This document shows, piece after piece, positions 18,321 to 26,760 of a stretch of DNA of 64,000 nt (within the stretch, counting starts at the first letter, position 1; the number at the start of each line of letters is the position of its first letter). The stretch is taken from NCBI GenBank assembly GCA_020054205.1, contig JAGVLS010000026.1:1-64000 (forward strand), in the 5' to 3' direction. The position numbers and the translations under genes are program-made. The notes under the pieces were generated by a model. That model had not been told where the DNA came from. It worked only from the letters and a program-made list of their open reading frames with translations, and did not search any database. This DNA is from Candidatus Obscuribacterales bacterium. Lineage in GTDB: Bacteria > Cyanobacteriota > Vampirovibrionia > Obscuribacterales > Obscuribacteraceae.

Positions 18321-20168
18321 TTATTTTGCTAATGCTGCTATAGCACTAATAATAGCAAGTATTGCACATGCTAGCGATTCGCCAGCAATAGCGCCGGATG
18401 CTATCGGTATAATATATTTTTCTGCATTATTTGGTTTGAGACGTGTCCAAATAGTTGCGATAAGAGCACCTATGAAAAATGAAAAACTATTTGCAAAAAC
18501 CATTACCCAAGAAAGCCCTAATCCCATAGCTGATGGGGTATATTTTTTAAATTTTGGGAAAAAATGATCAGTTAGGGCTAAAACAATACCTATTGTTCCG
18601 CCAATTAATATGCCATAACGTGCTGAAACAGGAACAATATGAATTCCATAAGACAAAGCTTCTGCTACAGCTTTCCACATGTTAGTGGATGGTGGATTAA
18701 ATGCTTCCAGCGCTAATTTATTTGGCACCATTAAATACCAAGCTGGAACAACAGCAATTGTGCCAAAAAAAACACCAATGAATTGGGCTAAGAACTGCTT
18801 GCGAGCGTTTGCACCAAGTAAATAACCACTTTTTAAATCAGTAAGCAAGTCTGCTGCACCAATAGCAGTATTGGCTGTAGCTGATGCTGTCATAAGATTG
18901 GTTGTAATATTGGAAGGGGCAAGCAATGCATAAGCCAATTGAGTGATTTTTCCCATTGCTCCAATTGGGGTAATATCAGTTTCTCCAGTCGCTCGGCAGG
19001 CTACTAGTGCTAGCAAAAAACTCATTATTACCGACAAAATACCTAAAGGCAATGAAATAGAAAATGCTACATATTCTAAAATTGCCATGGCGCAAGTTAA
19101 TGGAATTATGCCAGCAAAAAACCATTTAGCTGGTACTTCAATAGCTGCTAAATCTGCTTCAGCTTGAAGAGTTTCGCTATTAGAATTTGTTTTTTTTATA
19201 GAAGTAAATGTTCTAACAATAGTTTTCCATTGCAAAGCAAAAGCTGTTAAGCCAGAAGTTACCATAAGAGCTGTACCGGTCCATAAAGACCATTTTATTA
19301 ATTTAGCTGGTGCTTCCAAATCGTTTGTATTTAAAAGCAACATTGGACCAGCAATAAAATAAAGCAAAATGCCACCAAAAAACATTGAAAAACATACTCT
19401 TAAGCCAATAATCATGCCAGCCCCAATTAATAATAGGCTTGGTTCAAAACCAAATCCAGGAAATGACTGTAATGAAACATTAGAGAAGCGAATTGAAAAT
19501 GGAATAAGCTCAGGAAGTTTCAAATGAAGAAGTTTTTGCCAAGCAAAATCACCTTTGCTTAATACGCCTACGATAGCCCCAGCAATTAAAGATGATACTA
19601 ATGCATATGCTTGCTCAATAGCATCTTTTGATTTGTTGTAGAGACTGCGTAAAGTTTGAGCAGATGCGATTCCGGTTGGAAATGGTAACTGTTCATTATT
19701 TATCATTTGTCGCTTCATGGGAATTGCTAAAAATACACCTAATGAAGCAGTTAAAAATGTCCAAGCTAATACAACAGTCCAATCTAAATGTTTGCCAGTA
19801 ATTAACAAATATGCCCCAAAAGCAGTGCCTATAGTGGCTCCTGTAGAATAGCCAGCAGCTGAGGCTGTAGATTGCATGCAATTATTTTCTAAAATACTCA
19901 TTGGACTAAGTTTGGGAAAGAATAAGCGGATACTATTCCAAATTACAAATGATAAAATGCAAGCAGTTATAGATACACCAAAAGCCCAGCCTACTTTTAA
20001 GGTGGTGTATAAATTTGATATCGACATTAGGGAGCCAAGAATGCCTCCCATTATTATTGCTCTTAAAGTTAATTGTGGTATTCGGTCGCCTTGGTAAATA
20101 TTTTTCAACCAATTTAACTGAATTTGGTCAACATCATCAGAAGATTCTTCAGTTTTATTGTTTGTCAT
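18321..20168 (-). CDS. OPT-family oligopeptide/metal-chelate transporter
   Basis: The 615-aa protein has about 14-16 membrane spans and the OPT-family signatures: ISNLYTTLKVGWAFGVSI near 50-67, NNCMQSTASAAGYSTG near 94-109 and LPFPTGIASAQTLRSLY near 165-181. OPT proteins import small peptides or metal-peptide/siderophore complexes with protons; the substrate here is unknown. The length is usual for bacterial members. The ATG lies within the last codons of the upstream patatin gene (14-nt overlap), pointing to translational coupling. Confidence 0.93.
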   Translation of the reverse strand: MTNNKTEESSDDVDQIQLNWLKNIYQGDRIPQLTLRAIIMGGILGSLMSISNLYTTLKVGWAFGVSITACILSFVIWNSIRLFFPKLSPMSILENNCMQSTASAAGYSTGATIGTAFGAYLLITGKHLDWTVVLAWTFLTASLGVFLAIPMKRQMINNEQLPFPTGIASAQTLRSLYNKSKDAIEQAYALVSSLIAGAIVGVLSKGDFAWQKLLHLKLPELIPFSIRFSNVSLQSFPGFGFEPSLLLIGAGMIIGLRVCFSMFFGGILLYFIAGPMLLLNTNDLEAPAKLIKWSLWTGTALMVTSGLTAFALQWKTIVRTFTSIKKTNSNSETLQAEADLAAIEVPAKWFFAGIIPLTCAMAILEYVAFSISLPLGILSVIMSFLLALVACRATGETDITPIGAMGKITQLAYALLAPSNITTNLMTASATANTAIGAADLLTDLKSGYLLGANARKQFLAQFIGVFFGTIAVVPAWYLMVPNKLALEAFNPPSTNMWKAVAEALSYGIHIVPVSARYGILIGGTIGIVLALTDHFFPKFKKYTPSAMGLGLSWVMVFANSFSFFIGALIATIWTRLKPNNAEKYIIPIASGAIAGESLACAILAIISAIAALAK

Positions 20169-21168
20169 TTGAATTATTATTTAAAGTAATTTCGTTAGAA
20201 CGTTTTTGTATTTCAGCTAATATTGCAGGCAATGCTTCTTTAGTTGCATCTTCACCTTCTTTTACAGCACGTTTGATATCTTTTGCGGATCTTGATAATA
20301 ATCCTATTCCTGACACGTCAGGATGAACGATAAAATCTGCTTCTTTTTCGGTATGTTCATCACTTCTGGTTAGAAAAATATCCAAACAGCGATAACTAAC
20401 AGATCCTATTTTGTGAAAGTTTTTATTTTCTGCTGGTGGTGTTAATTTATCATCCACATTTACAGCAATTACAATATCAGCTCCTAATTGTCTAGCATAT
20501 TCAACTGGTAAATTGGCAGTAATACCACCATCTACAAATAATTTGTCCTCAAAAGGAACTGGTCTTCTTAGCCCTGGTATGGCAGAACTTGCTTGAATTG
20601 CTCTTCCGATATTACCGGATTTAATAGCGTATGTTTTGCCATCGAGAATATTGCAGGCAACCGCGCAAAAAGGCATAGGAAGAGATTCAACATTTTTATC
20701 TGATGCTGTGCGGCTAATAAATTTAGCAAATTTATTGCCTCGGTATAATCCATCATAGGGATGGTATCCAAATATATGTGGAACAAAAAATATTGGTACT
20801 ACTGCTAATCTTAAGCGTATAGGCACAGTGTCATATGAATGTACAAGGCTATTGTCATACAACATTTTTTCAATTTTGTCTAAAGGTACGCCAGCAGCAT
20901 AAAGTCCACCTATGATTGCCCCCATACTTGTGCCAGCAATACAATCAATAGGAATATTGTTTTTTTCCAAAGCCCGCAAAACACCTACATGGGCAACACC
21001 TCTGGTGCCACCGCCACCTAATGCTAAACCAATGCGTGGGCGCTTTGTTTTAGCATTATTTTCTACTTGTAACTTAAAGTCATCGAAAGTTTCTGCATAA
21101 GCCATTTGGCTAAAGCAAAGTAATACCAATAATAAAATGTAGAGTGATTGCTTTGATATTTTATGCAT
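20155..21168 (-). CDS. Patatin-like phospholipase, exported
   Basis: A 337-aa serine lipase-type acyl hydrolase with an N-terminal signal peptide (about 25 residues, cleavage near AYA-E). The patatin dyad is visible: oxyanion loop GGGGTRG at 51-57, nucleophile Ser81 in GTSMG and Asp213 in VDGGITANLP. It resembles the RssA/NTE group. The family hydrolyses phospholipid or lysophospholipid acyl esters; the signal peptide suggests periplasmic action. It is the first gene of the leftward patatin-OPT-membrane protein group and is divergent from the desaturase, with a 325-nt regulatory region between them. That pairing suggests shared lipid-related control, which is inference. Confidence 0.93.
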   Translation of the reverse strand: MHKISKQSLYILLLVLLCFSQMAYAETFDDFKLQVENNAKTKRPRIGLALGGGGTRGVAHVGVLRALEKNNIPIDCIAGTSMGAIIGGLYAAGVPLDKIEKMLYDNSLVHSYDTVPIRLRLAVVPIFFVPHIFGYHPYDGLYRGNKFAKFISRTASDKNVESLPMPFCAVACNILDGKTYAIKSGNIGRAIQASSAIPGLRRPVPFEDKLFVDGGITANLPVEYARQLGADIVIAVNVDDKLTPPAENKNFHKIGSVSYRCLDIFLTRSDEHTEKEADFIVHPDVSGIGLLSRSAKDIKRAVKEGEDATKEALPAILAEIQKRSNEITLNNNSNDKQ

Positions 21169-21493
21169 CTTATTTAAAAGTCCTAAAAACCAGGCTCCAT
21201 CATGTTTTGTCTACATAATACTGACAGATTAGAAGAATGAAACAATATCTTGTAAACAAGTTCTAGTAAAACTTTTTCTTACTTTTATGAGTAAAATACA
21301 ATCTTGCTCAACCCAAATAAGGCTTAGTTATATAGAGCCATCCTACACCAGAAAAGTCAGCTCTTGTCATGTTTTTATGAAAAATACTAACTTGTTATAA
21401 CAATTGATGGCTTTAAGATTCAATAGAGATGAATGTATTTAGTTATCAATACATGCAATAATGGAAACATAAGCTTGAGAGGGGACCCTTACT
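21169..21493. promoter_or_regulatory. Divergent intergenic region with three operator-like palindromes
   Basis: This 325-base region separates patatin and desaturase and holds no ORF I can support. It contains a 12-bp perfect palindrome TTGTTATAACAA (21,392-21,403), a 7-bp inverted repeat ATGTATT/AATACAT with an 8-nt spacer (21,433-21,454), and CTTGT-AA-ACAAG (21,249-21,260). The middle and right sites lie 40-100 nt before the desaturase start and could bind a dimeric repressor controlling membrane-lipid genes. The assignment to a specific regulator is not possible. Confidence 0.5.
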
Positions 21494-22381
21494 TTGTCTA
21501 TTTTTGCTGACCCAGGTTGGAATCTACCATATGTAATGGCTTGGTTTTTTGGTTCATATGTATATGCGGGGCTTGGCATTACTTTAGGCTATCACCGCCT
21601 TCTTACTCATAAGTCTTTGAAAGTGCCACAATGGCTGGCTTATTTCATAGTTGCTGGTGGCTATTTATGCTTAATGGGTTCACCCATTGTTTGGGTAGCT
21701 GTGCACAGATTGCATCATCAAAAGTCTGATCAACCAGGTGATCCACATTCCCCTAGAGAAGGTTTCTGGCATGCTTTACTTGGTTGGATGTTCCATATGG
21801 AAGAAAAGCAAAGCAATGAAGAAGTAAAACAAGCTGCTTCTGATTTGATGGAAGATCCATTTTATAGAGCTTTAGGTTATTCACATAAACCAGAACAAGC
21901 TTGGTTGTGTTTGGGTGTAAACATTGTATTTCGTGGGCTCATTTGGGCATTCTTTGGTTTGCCAGCAATGCTTGCAAATTTGACCGCAACTATTATTGTG
22001 TTTTTCAGTACTCAGTTTGTAAACACTTTTTGTCATATGCCCAAATATGGCTATCAAACTTATAACACTCGCGAAGACAGCACAAATGTTTGGTGGGTAG
22101 GAATTTTAGCTTGTGGTGAAGGTTGGCATAATAATCACCACGCTGTTCCAAAATCAGCTCGTCACGGTATTGCTTGGTGGGAATTTGATTTGACCTGGAT
22201 AACTATTTGGACTATGGAAAAATTAGGACTGGCTAAATCTGTTGTCCGTCCACCAGTATTTGTATTAGCTGCTAAATCACAAAAAGCAACTGGGCAATTA
22301 GAAGTATTGCCTGGTATTGCTGAGATGGAAGCTAATGCTAAGTCTGAAGCTGAAGAAAAAGTTCCAGTTTCTAGCAAATAA
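21494..22381 (+). CDS. Acyl-CoA/acyl-lipid desaturase (delta-9 type)
   Basis: A membrane diiron fatty-acid desaturase of 295 aa with all three histidine boxes: HRLLTH (34-39), HRLHH (71-75) and HNNHH (212-216). Two hydrophobic blocks place the boxes on the cytoplasmic face. The NHH-type third box and the short length match the DesC/delta-9 acyl-CoA desaturase group. The start is a TTG at 21,494 preceded by GAGAGGGGA; no in-frame ATG occurs before the first His box except at Met15. It introduces a double bond into saturated acyl chains, adjusting membrane fluidity. The upstream palindromes suggest transcriptional control. Confidence 0.94.
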   Translation: MSIFADPGWNLPYVMAWFFGSYVYAGLGITLGYHRLLTHKSLKVPQWLAYFIVAGGYLCLMGSPIVWVAVHRLHHQKSDQPGDPHSPREGFWHALLGWMFHMEEKQSNEEVKQAASDLMEDPFYRALGYSHKPEQAWLCLGVNIVFRGLIWAFFGLPAMLANLTATIIVFFSTQFVNTFCHMPKYGYQTYNTREDSTNVWWVGILACGEGWHNNHHAVPKSARHGIAWWEFDLTWITIWTMEKLGLAKSVVRPPVFVLAAKSQKATGQLEVLPGIAEMEANAKSEAEEKVPVSSK

Positions 22382-22394
22382 TCCAAATTCTATA

Positions 22395-22415
22395 TTATTG
22401 ATTCTTGCCTTTCCA
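22395..22415 (-). repeat. 21-bp direct repeat, copy A (displaced mmsA 3' end)
   Basis: These 21 bases are identical to 24,889-24,909, which encode the last residues WKGKNQ and stop codon of mmsA. Here they sit in non-coding sequence just after the stop of the 392-aa membrane-protein gene. The two copies bound a ~2.47 kb segment with two genes, as left by integration at the 3' end of a gene or by a segmental insertion. Confidence 0.8.
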
Positions 22416-22420
22416 GAAAA

Positions 22421-23599
22421 TTATTCCTGTGGTCTTTCTATTTTGATAGATTGATCCAGCGATATTGTCTCTGCTTCTTGAGCAGTAGAAATTGCTTTCA
22501 ATTTTTCATCTGTTTTATCTTTAGCGATCGCGCTTGACTTAACGATGTTATTATCGGGCTCTTGAGGGCGAAGCTTTCTAAACTTGGACATATACATCAA
22601 TGAAATTAGTATCGCAATTGATTGTAATGTAATTAACTTGTAAGACATGATACCAAAACTTAGGCTAACTTCATTACTATTAATTGGATTACTTATTTCT
22701 GTCACACTCAAGGAAACCCACATACCAGCAAGTCCAATGATGGCACCTATAATTAACCCAGTAATTTTGCCATGAGCAGGGCTAATTTCTAAATGGAATT
22801 GTTCTTTGGCACGCTTTGCCATCCAGTGGAATAAATTTCCATAAGCAATCATAGTAATTAGAAGCATAAACACCAGATGCAATATTCCGAAGCTGGCAGC
22901 AGGCAAAAGGCCGAATATTGCTAAATAAAGCCCTCTAAATGTTTGCGGTATAGCTTGTGCAATTGACTGAACAAACGTAAAGAAGGGTGCTATAACGATG
23001 CTAAGTAAGCATAACCATATACCCCAAATCAGATATACATTGTTGAGGATGATTGGTAGAACTCCTTTGGTTAATAAAGATAACTTATTTTTGCCAGTCA
23101 GTGTATTTATTGTTATAAGCAAGAAAGTCAACCAGGCTATCCAGGAGAGTAGATACCAGTAGGAAATGGCAAATATACTATCCGTGTGAATATAAGTGGT
23201 ATTTGAAGGTGGGTATACATAACAGTCAATCGGAAAACAATAACGAGAACCGTCTGTCCCAAATAAACAGCTAATAGGGATGCTAAAGATAAGTGTAATA
23301 AAGTTTAAAATGACAGCAGTCCAAAAGGTCGTTGATTTAAAAAACCTACCTGGTTTAGAAGTCCAATGAGTTGAGATTCTATTTTTATTTTGAACTTTAT
23401 TGGCAAAAAAATTGCTGGCAATAATTATGGAAATGATCACCGCGTAAGGTATTAATAACCAATTACCTACTCTAATATCCGGAATTGTCGCTAAGATAAA
23501 TATACCTGGGCCAAAAAATAAAGCTAGCCAGAAAGAAGTTGATTTGAGTAGTTTGCTTAACTTGAAAGTCCTATGAGCTGTATTTTTATTTTCAATCAT
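22421..23599 (-). CDS. Polytopic membrane protein of unknown function
   Basis: No family recognised. The 392-aa protein has about nine membrane segments and a polar C-terminal tail of about 50 residues. Its N-terminus contains an internal echo: LLKSTSFWLAL near residue 18 and FFKSTTFWTAV near 87, each starting a membrane span, suggesting an ancient two-helix duplication. It lies 35 nt after the rhomboid-TPR gene in the same direction, and both are enclosed by the 21-bp direct repeat, so they may have arrived together and may work together. Confidence 0.8.
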   Translation of the reverse strand: MIENKNTAHRTFKLSKLLKSTSFWLALFFGPGIFILATIPDIRVGNWLLIPYAVIISIIIASNFFANKVQNKNRISTHWTSKPGRFFKSTTFWTAVILNFITLIFSIPISCLFGTDGSRYCFPIDCYVYPPSNTTYIHTDSIFAISYWYLLSWIAWLTFLLITINTLTGKNKLSLLTKGVLPIILNNVYLIWGIWLCLLSIVIAPFFTFVQSIAQAIPQTFRGLYLAIFGLLPAASFGILHLVFMLLITMIAYGNLFHWMAKRAKEQFHLEISPAHGKITGLIIGAIIGLAGMWVSLSVTEISNPINSNEVSLSFGIMSYKLITLQSIAILISLMYMSKFRKLRPQEPDNNIVKSSAIAKDKTDEKLKAISTAQEAETISLDQSIKIERPQE

Positions 23600-23634
23600 T
23601 TTCTGTTACCTATTAAAGATGTACAAATTATTGA

Positions 23635-24771
23635 TCACTCTGGTTCGTAATTAAGCTCTTTGACTTTTGCCAGGTCTTTTTCAGCTAGCTTTGGCTTGCC
23701 TATTGCTTTGTAGGCAATTGCACGATTATAGTAAGGCTCTCCATATTCGGGTACTATATTGATAGCTTTAGAATAATTCTCTATGGCTTTTGGATACTTC
23801 TTTAACTTAGCGTATGCTTTACCTAAATAGCAATAAGACCATACATCTGTGGGATTCAACTTAATTGTTGTTGAGCACGTGGATATAACTTCTTCATATT
23901 TTTCCATTTGGAATTGAGTATAAGCTAATTGTTGATGGAGCTGTAATCTGTATGGTCGAAGTTTTATTGCTTGTTTGTATAAATGGATTGCTGTTGCATA
24001 ATCTTTCTTATCCCGCAGGTTGATTAATTTATAGAAGGGCAAGCTGTTTTGATATGCTGCTGCAATAGGTATAGTCATTAAGCAAGCTAGCAAAGTAAAT
24101 GTTGTAATTTTAGTATTGCAACTAGTCCATATTTTTAAATTTTCATCGAAGCTTGTAAATAATATGGTTAGTAAATATCCAACTAAAAAACCGGTGCCAT
24201 GCTCCAACAAACTTGGATCATTCCAGTTTAGTGTTAGTTCTATATTGAAACCGTCTTGTCCAATTTTTATAGGAAGTAATGACTCTTTTGTGGAGAATAA
24301 ATACAGACCTAAGTAAAATAGATAATGTATTGCGTAACTAAGAAGTAGAATGATGAGAATCCACCATAAAATTTGATTGAATGTTCTTCTTTCTTTTTGA
24401 AGTAAAGCTAAACAAGCACCTCCTAAGCCATTTATTGCAGCAGAAGCACCAAGAAAGTTACCTATGGGGCAATCAAACTGTGTAATAGTTCCAGCAACTA
24501 TACTTGACAGCAAATATACCGTCAGAAATTTTCTGGATCCCATGCGGAGTGCAACGAGTGGACCAACTACAAACAGTCCTACTGTGTTATTAAAAAAATG
24601 AGAAAGGTCCTGGTGTAAAAGCATATAAGTAAATAGACGCCAAAGCTGCCAGTGAAAAATTATGTCCGAATTCAACTGCAGGTAATCTTGTATAATTTCA
24701 CCGTAGGGAATGATCTGTTGTAATATAAACACTATGGCAGTCAGAATGAATACGATTATTACAATCGCCAT
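23635..24771 (-). CDS. Rhomboid-family membrane protein fused to TPR repeats
   Basis: The 378-aa protein joins a rhomboid serine-protease domain (about 1-210) to three TPR units (about 250-370). Rhomboid features are present: HQDLSHFFNN at 53-62 with the early His/Asn pair, the catalytic Ser110 in GASAAINGLGG and the dyad His191 in HGTGFLVGYL. The usual Gly after the Ser is Ala here, so activity is probable but not certain. Rhomboids cleave within or near membrane helices. The TPR part probably faces the cytosol and recruits partners. It is the upstream gene of the repeat-bounded pair. Confidence 0.88.
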   Translation of the reverse strand: MAIVIIVFILTAIVFILQQIIPYGEIIQDYLQLNSDIIFHWQLWRLFTYMLLHQDLSHFFNNTVGLFVVGPLVALRMGSRKFLTVYLLSSIVAGTITQFDCPIGNFLGASAAINGLGGACLALLQKERRTFNQILWWILIILLLSYAIHYLFYLGLYLFSTKESLLPIKIGQDGFNIELTLNWNDPSLLEHGTGFLVGYLLTILFTSFDENLKIWTSCNTKITTFTLLACLMTIPIAAAYQNSLPFYKLINLRDKKDYATAIHLYKQAIKLRPYRLQLHQQLAYTQFQMEKYEEVISTCSTTIKLNPTDVWSYCYLGKAYAKLKKYPKAIENYSKAINIVPEYGEPYYNRAIAYKAIGKPKLAEKDLAKVKELNYEPE

Positions 24772-24888
24772 GGGTAATTCTCTCGATATTTTCGATTAGT
24801 AAGTTCTATTCTTAATCTAGATGACTTCCCTTACGCAGCCTCAGAAATACATATATTAATTAACAATTTGAGGTTAAACGGAATCGCT

Positions 24889-24909
24889 TTATTGATTCTT
24901 GCCTTTCCA
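24889..24909 (-). repeat. 21-bp direct repeat, copy B (3' end of mmsA)
   Basis: Identical to 22,395-22,415. This copy contains the final codons and stop of mmsA, keeping that gene intact, as is usual where a mobile segment inserts at a gene 3' end and carries its own copy of the core site. Confidence 0.8.
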
Positions 24910-26418
24910 AATAGGATCTTTGAAGGTGCTGCCTTTGCTTGCACCAAACCAGCGAGTCATAGTCATTTTTTGTTGAGTATAAAACTGAATACTTTCACGA
25001 CCTTGTATGTGTAAATCGCCGTAGAAAGAATTATTCCAGCCAGTAAATGGGAACCATGCCATTGGGGCTGGAACACCAACATTTATGCCAATCATGCCGG
25101 CATTAAAACGATGTTTGAATTCGCGTGCAGCGTGCCCGCTATTTGTAAAAATAACAGCACCATTGCCGAAAGGACATGCATTGCCTAATTCAATAGCTTC
25201 ATCTACTGAATTGACTCTCACTACCGATAATACTGGTCCAAAAATTTCTTCTTTAACTAGTGTGGTGCCAGGTTTTACTTTGTCAAAAATTGTTGGTCCT
25301 AAATAAAAACCATTGGGTGCTTCTTTAACTTCAATTTTTCTTCCATCTAATACCAAGTCGGCACCTTCAGCTGCACCTTTTTCAATTATGCTTTTTACTT
25401 TAGTTAGATGGTCTTTTGTAACTAATGGACCCATATCATAAGATCCACCTTCGTGAGTTGGACCTACTTTCATTTTTTTAGAACTTTCCACTAAGCGTTC
25501 CATAACTTCATCAGCAGCACTTCCTACCGGTACTGCTAAGCTGCCTGCCATGCAGCGCTCACCAGCACAACCAAAAGCAGATGCTTGTAAGGCTTGTACA
25601 GTTTGATCCATATCGGCGTCCGGCATGATGATAATGTGATTTTTAGCGCCACCGGCTGATTGTACGCGCTTGCCGTGTGCCGTTCCTACTTCGTATATGT
25701 ATTTAGCAATTGGAGTAGAGCCGACAAAAGAAATGGCTTTTACTTTTGGATGGGTAAGTAGCGCGTCTACACTTTCTTTACCGCCATGTACAATATTGAA
25801 TACACCCGCTGGTAATCCTGCCTCTAATAAAAGTTCAGCAATAAACATAGCCGTAAGTGGTACTTTCTCGGATGGTTTCAATACAAAAGTATTTCCGCAT
25901 GTAAGGGCTATTGGATACATCCAGAGCGGAACCATAGCTGGGAAATTAAAAGGAGTGATACCAACACAAACACCCAATGGATGACGCATTGTTTCACAAT
26001 CAACATTGGTAGCAATGTTTTCCATGCATTCACCCATGATAAGACTGGGGATGCCTAAAGCAAATTCCACTACTTCCATGCCGCGAAATACGGAAGCTTT
26101 TGCTTCAGCAATTGTTTTGCCGTGTTCACGACTGACTAATTTGGCAATATCATCGTAATTCTTTTCCAATAGAGCTTTAAATTTGAACATCACCCGAGTG
26201 CGCTCTACGATAGGTGTTTCAGCCCAAGCTGGAAATGCGCGCTCTGCCGATTGGACAGCTAAATCAACTTCTTTAGCGCCACACATTGGTGTTTGAGCAA
26301 TAATTTCACCAGTTGATGGATTGGTGACTTTAGTAAATTCATTGGTTTTTACTTCTGTCCATTTGCCATCTATTAATAGTTTGCAAGTAGTAATAGCCTT
26401 ACTTTCAACAACTGCCAT
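24889..26418 (-). CDS. mmsA: Methylmalonate-semialdehyde dehydrogenase (CoA-acylating)
   Basis: Oxidises methylmalonate semialdehyde to propionyl-CoA, or malonate semialdehyde to acetyl-CoA, with NAD+, CoA and release of CO2. The roughly 509-aa protein has the aldehyde-dehydrogenase fold with GVCVGITPFNFPAMVPLWM near 150-168, FVGSTPIAKYIYE, and the catalytic Cys in GCAGERCMAGS. I start at the ATG at 26,418, since GGAG lies 8 nt before it; a GTG three codons earlier would overlap that site. It fits the last step of beta-alanine or 3-aminoisobutyrate degradation, downstream of the pyrimidine operon at 44,211-49,303, and could also act in valine breakdown. Three TATTTACTA motifs lie upstream. 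Confidence 0.95.
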   Translation of the reverse strand: MAVVESKAITTCKLLIDGKWTEVKTNEFTKVTNPSTGEIIAQTPMCGAKEVDLAVQSAERAFPAWAETPIVERTRVMFKFKALLEKNYDDIAKLVSREHGKTIAEAKASVFRGMEVVEFALGIPSLIMGECMENIATNVDCETMRHPLGVCVGITPFNFPAMVPLWMYPIALTCGNTFVLKPSEKVPLTAMFIAELLLEAGLPAGVFNIVHGGKESVDALLTHPKVKAISFVGSTPIAKYIYEVGTAHGKRVQSAGGAKNHIIIMPDADMDQTVQALQASAFGCAGERCMAGSLAVPVGSAADEVMERLVESSKKMKVGPTHEGGSYDMGPLVTKDHLTKVKSIIEKGAAEGADLVLDGRKIEVKEAPNGFYLGPTIFDKVKPGTTLVKEEIFGPVLSVVRVNSVDEAIELGNACPFGNGAVIFTNSGHAAREFKHRFNAGMIGINVGVPAPMAWFPFTGWNNSFYGDLHIQGRESIQFYTQQKMTMTRWFGASKGSTFKDPIWKGKNQ

Positions 26419-26430
26419 ATATGCCACTCC

Positions 26431-26536
26431 AGTATTTACTAACTTTTAAATATTATATAGAAATGCACATGTTTTTATATGGATTGTGGCAGTAGTAAAT
26501 ATGGCTATTTTTCTAATAAAAGCAATATTTACTACT
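26431..26536 (-). promoter_or_regulatory. Operator-like array upstream of mmsA
   Basis: The 9-mer TATTTACTA occurs at 26,433-26,441 and 26,526-26,534 and in inverse at 26,493-26,501. The last two are the core of a perfect 12-bp inverted repeat AGTAGTAAATAT / ATATTTACTACT (26,491-26,502 and 26,525-26,536) with a 22-nt spacer. The array starts 13 nt before the mmsA ATG. It could bind a dimeric regulator at two sites and form a loop, which is inference. Confidence 0.5.
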
Positions 26537-26619
26537 TAAAAGATTAATAGGTGTATTAAACAAGCCTAATTTGATTGAACTTTTTTGTTGATTAAACCGT
26601 CCAATATAAAGGAAGACAG

Positions 26620-26647
26620 TGGACGAATATACCAATAATGGTATAAT
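26620..26647 (+). promoter_or_regulatory. Toxin-antitoxin promoter with overlapping palindrome
   Basis: A perfect -10 box TATAAT lies at 26,642-26,647, with a moderate -35 TGGACG (26,620-26,625) 16 nt before it. A perfect inverted repeat TATACCA-ataa-TGGTATA (26,628-26,645) overlaps the -10. This is the typical arrangement for an autorepressed toxin-antitoxin operon and probably binds the HTH protein encoded downstream. Confidence 0.65.
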
Positions 26648-26659
26648 AGGATTATTACA

Positions 26660-26760
26660 ATGAAAAGAGTAATTTGGCTTGGAACCTTGCGAATAAGACA
26701 GCAGATAAAGATTTAGAAATTGCCAGGAGAAATTATGCCAAAATTAAAGAGCTCATCTAG
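26660..26760 (+). pseudogene. HigB/Gp49-like toxin remnant with internal deletion
   Basis: The ATG at 26,660 opens with MKRVIWLGT, like the start of HigB-type Gp49-family toxins (PF05973), but the frame stops at 26,716 after 18 codons. From about 26,686 a second frame reads LANKTADKDLEIARRNYAKI and ends at TAG 26,758-26,760, which resembles the conserved C-terminus of the same family (KxxxDIELARKRY). The two pieces lie in different frames and the ~70-residue catalytic middle is missing. I infer an out-of-frame internal deletion that inactivated the toxin and kept the promoter and antitoxin. Confidence 0.65.
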
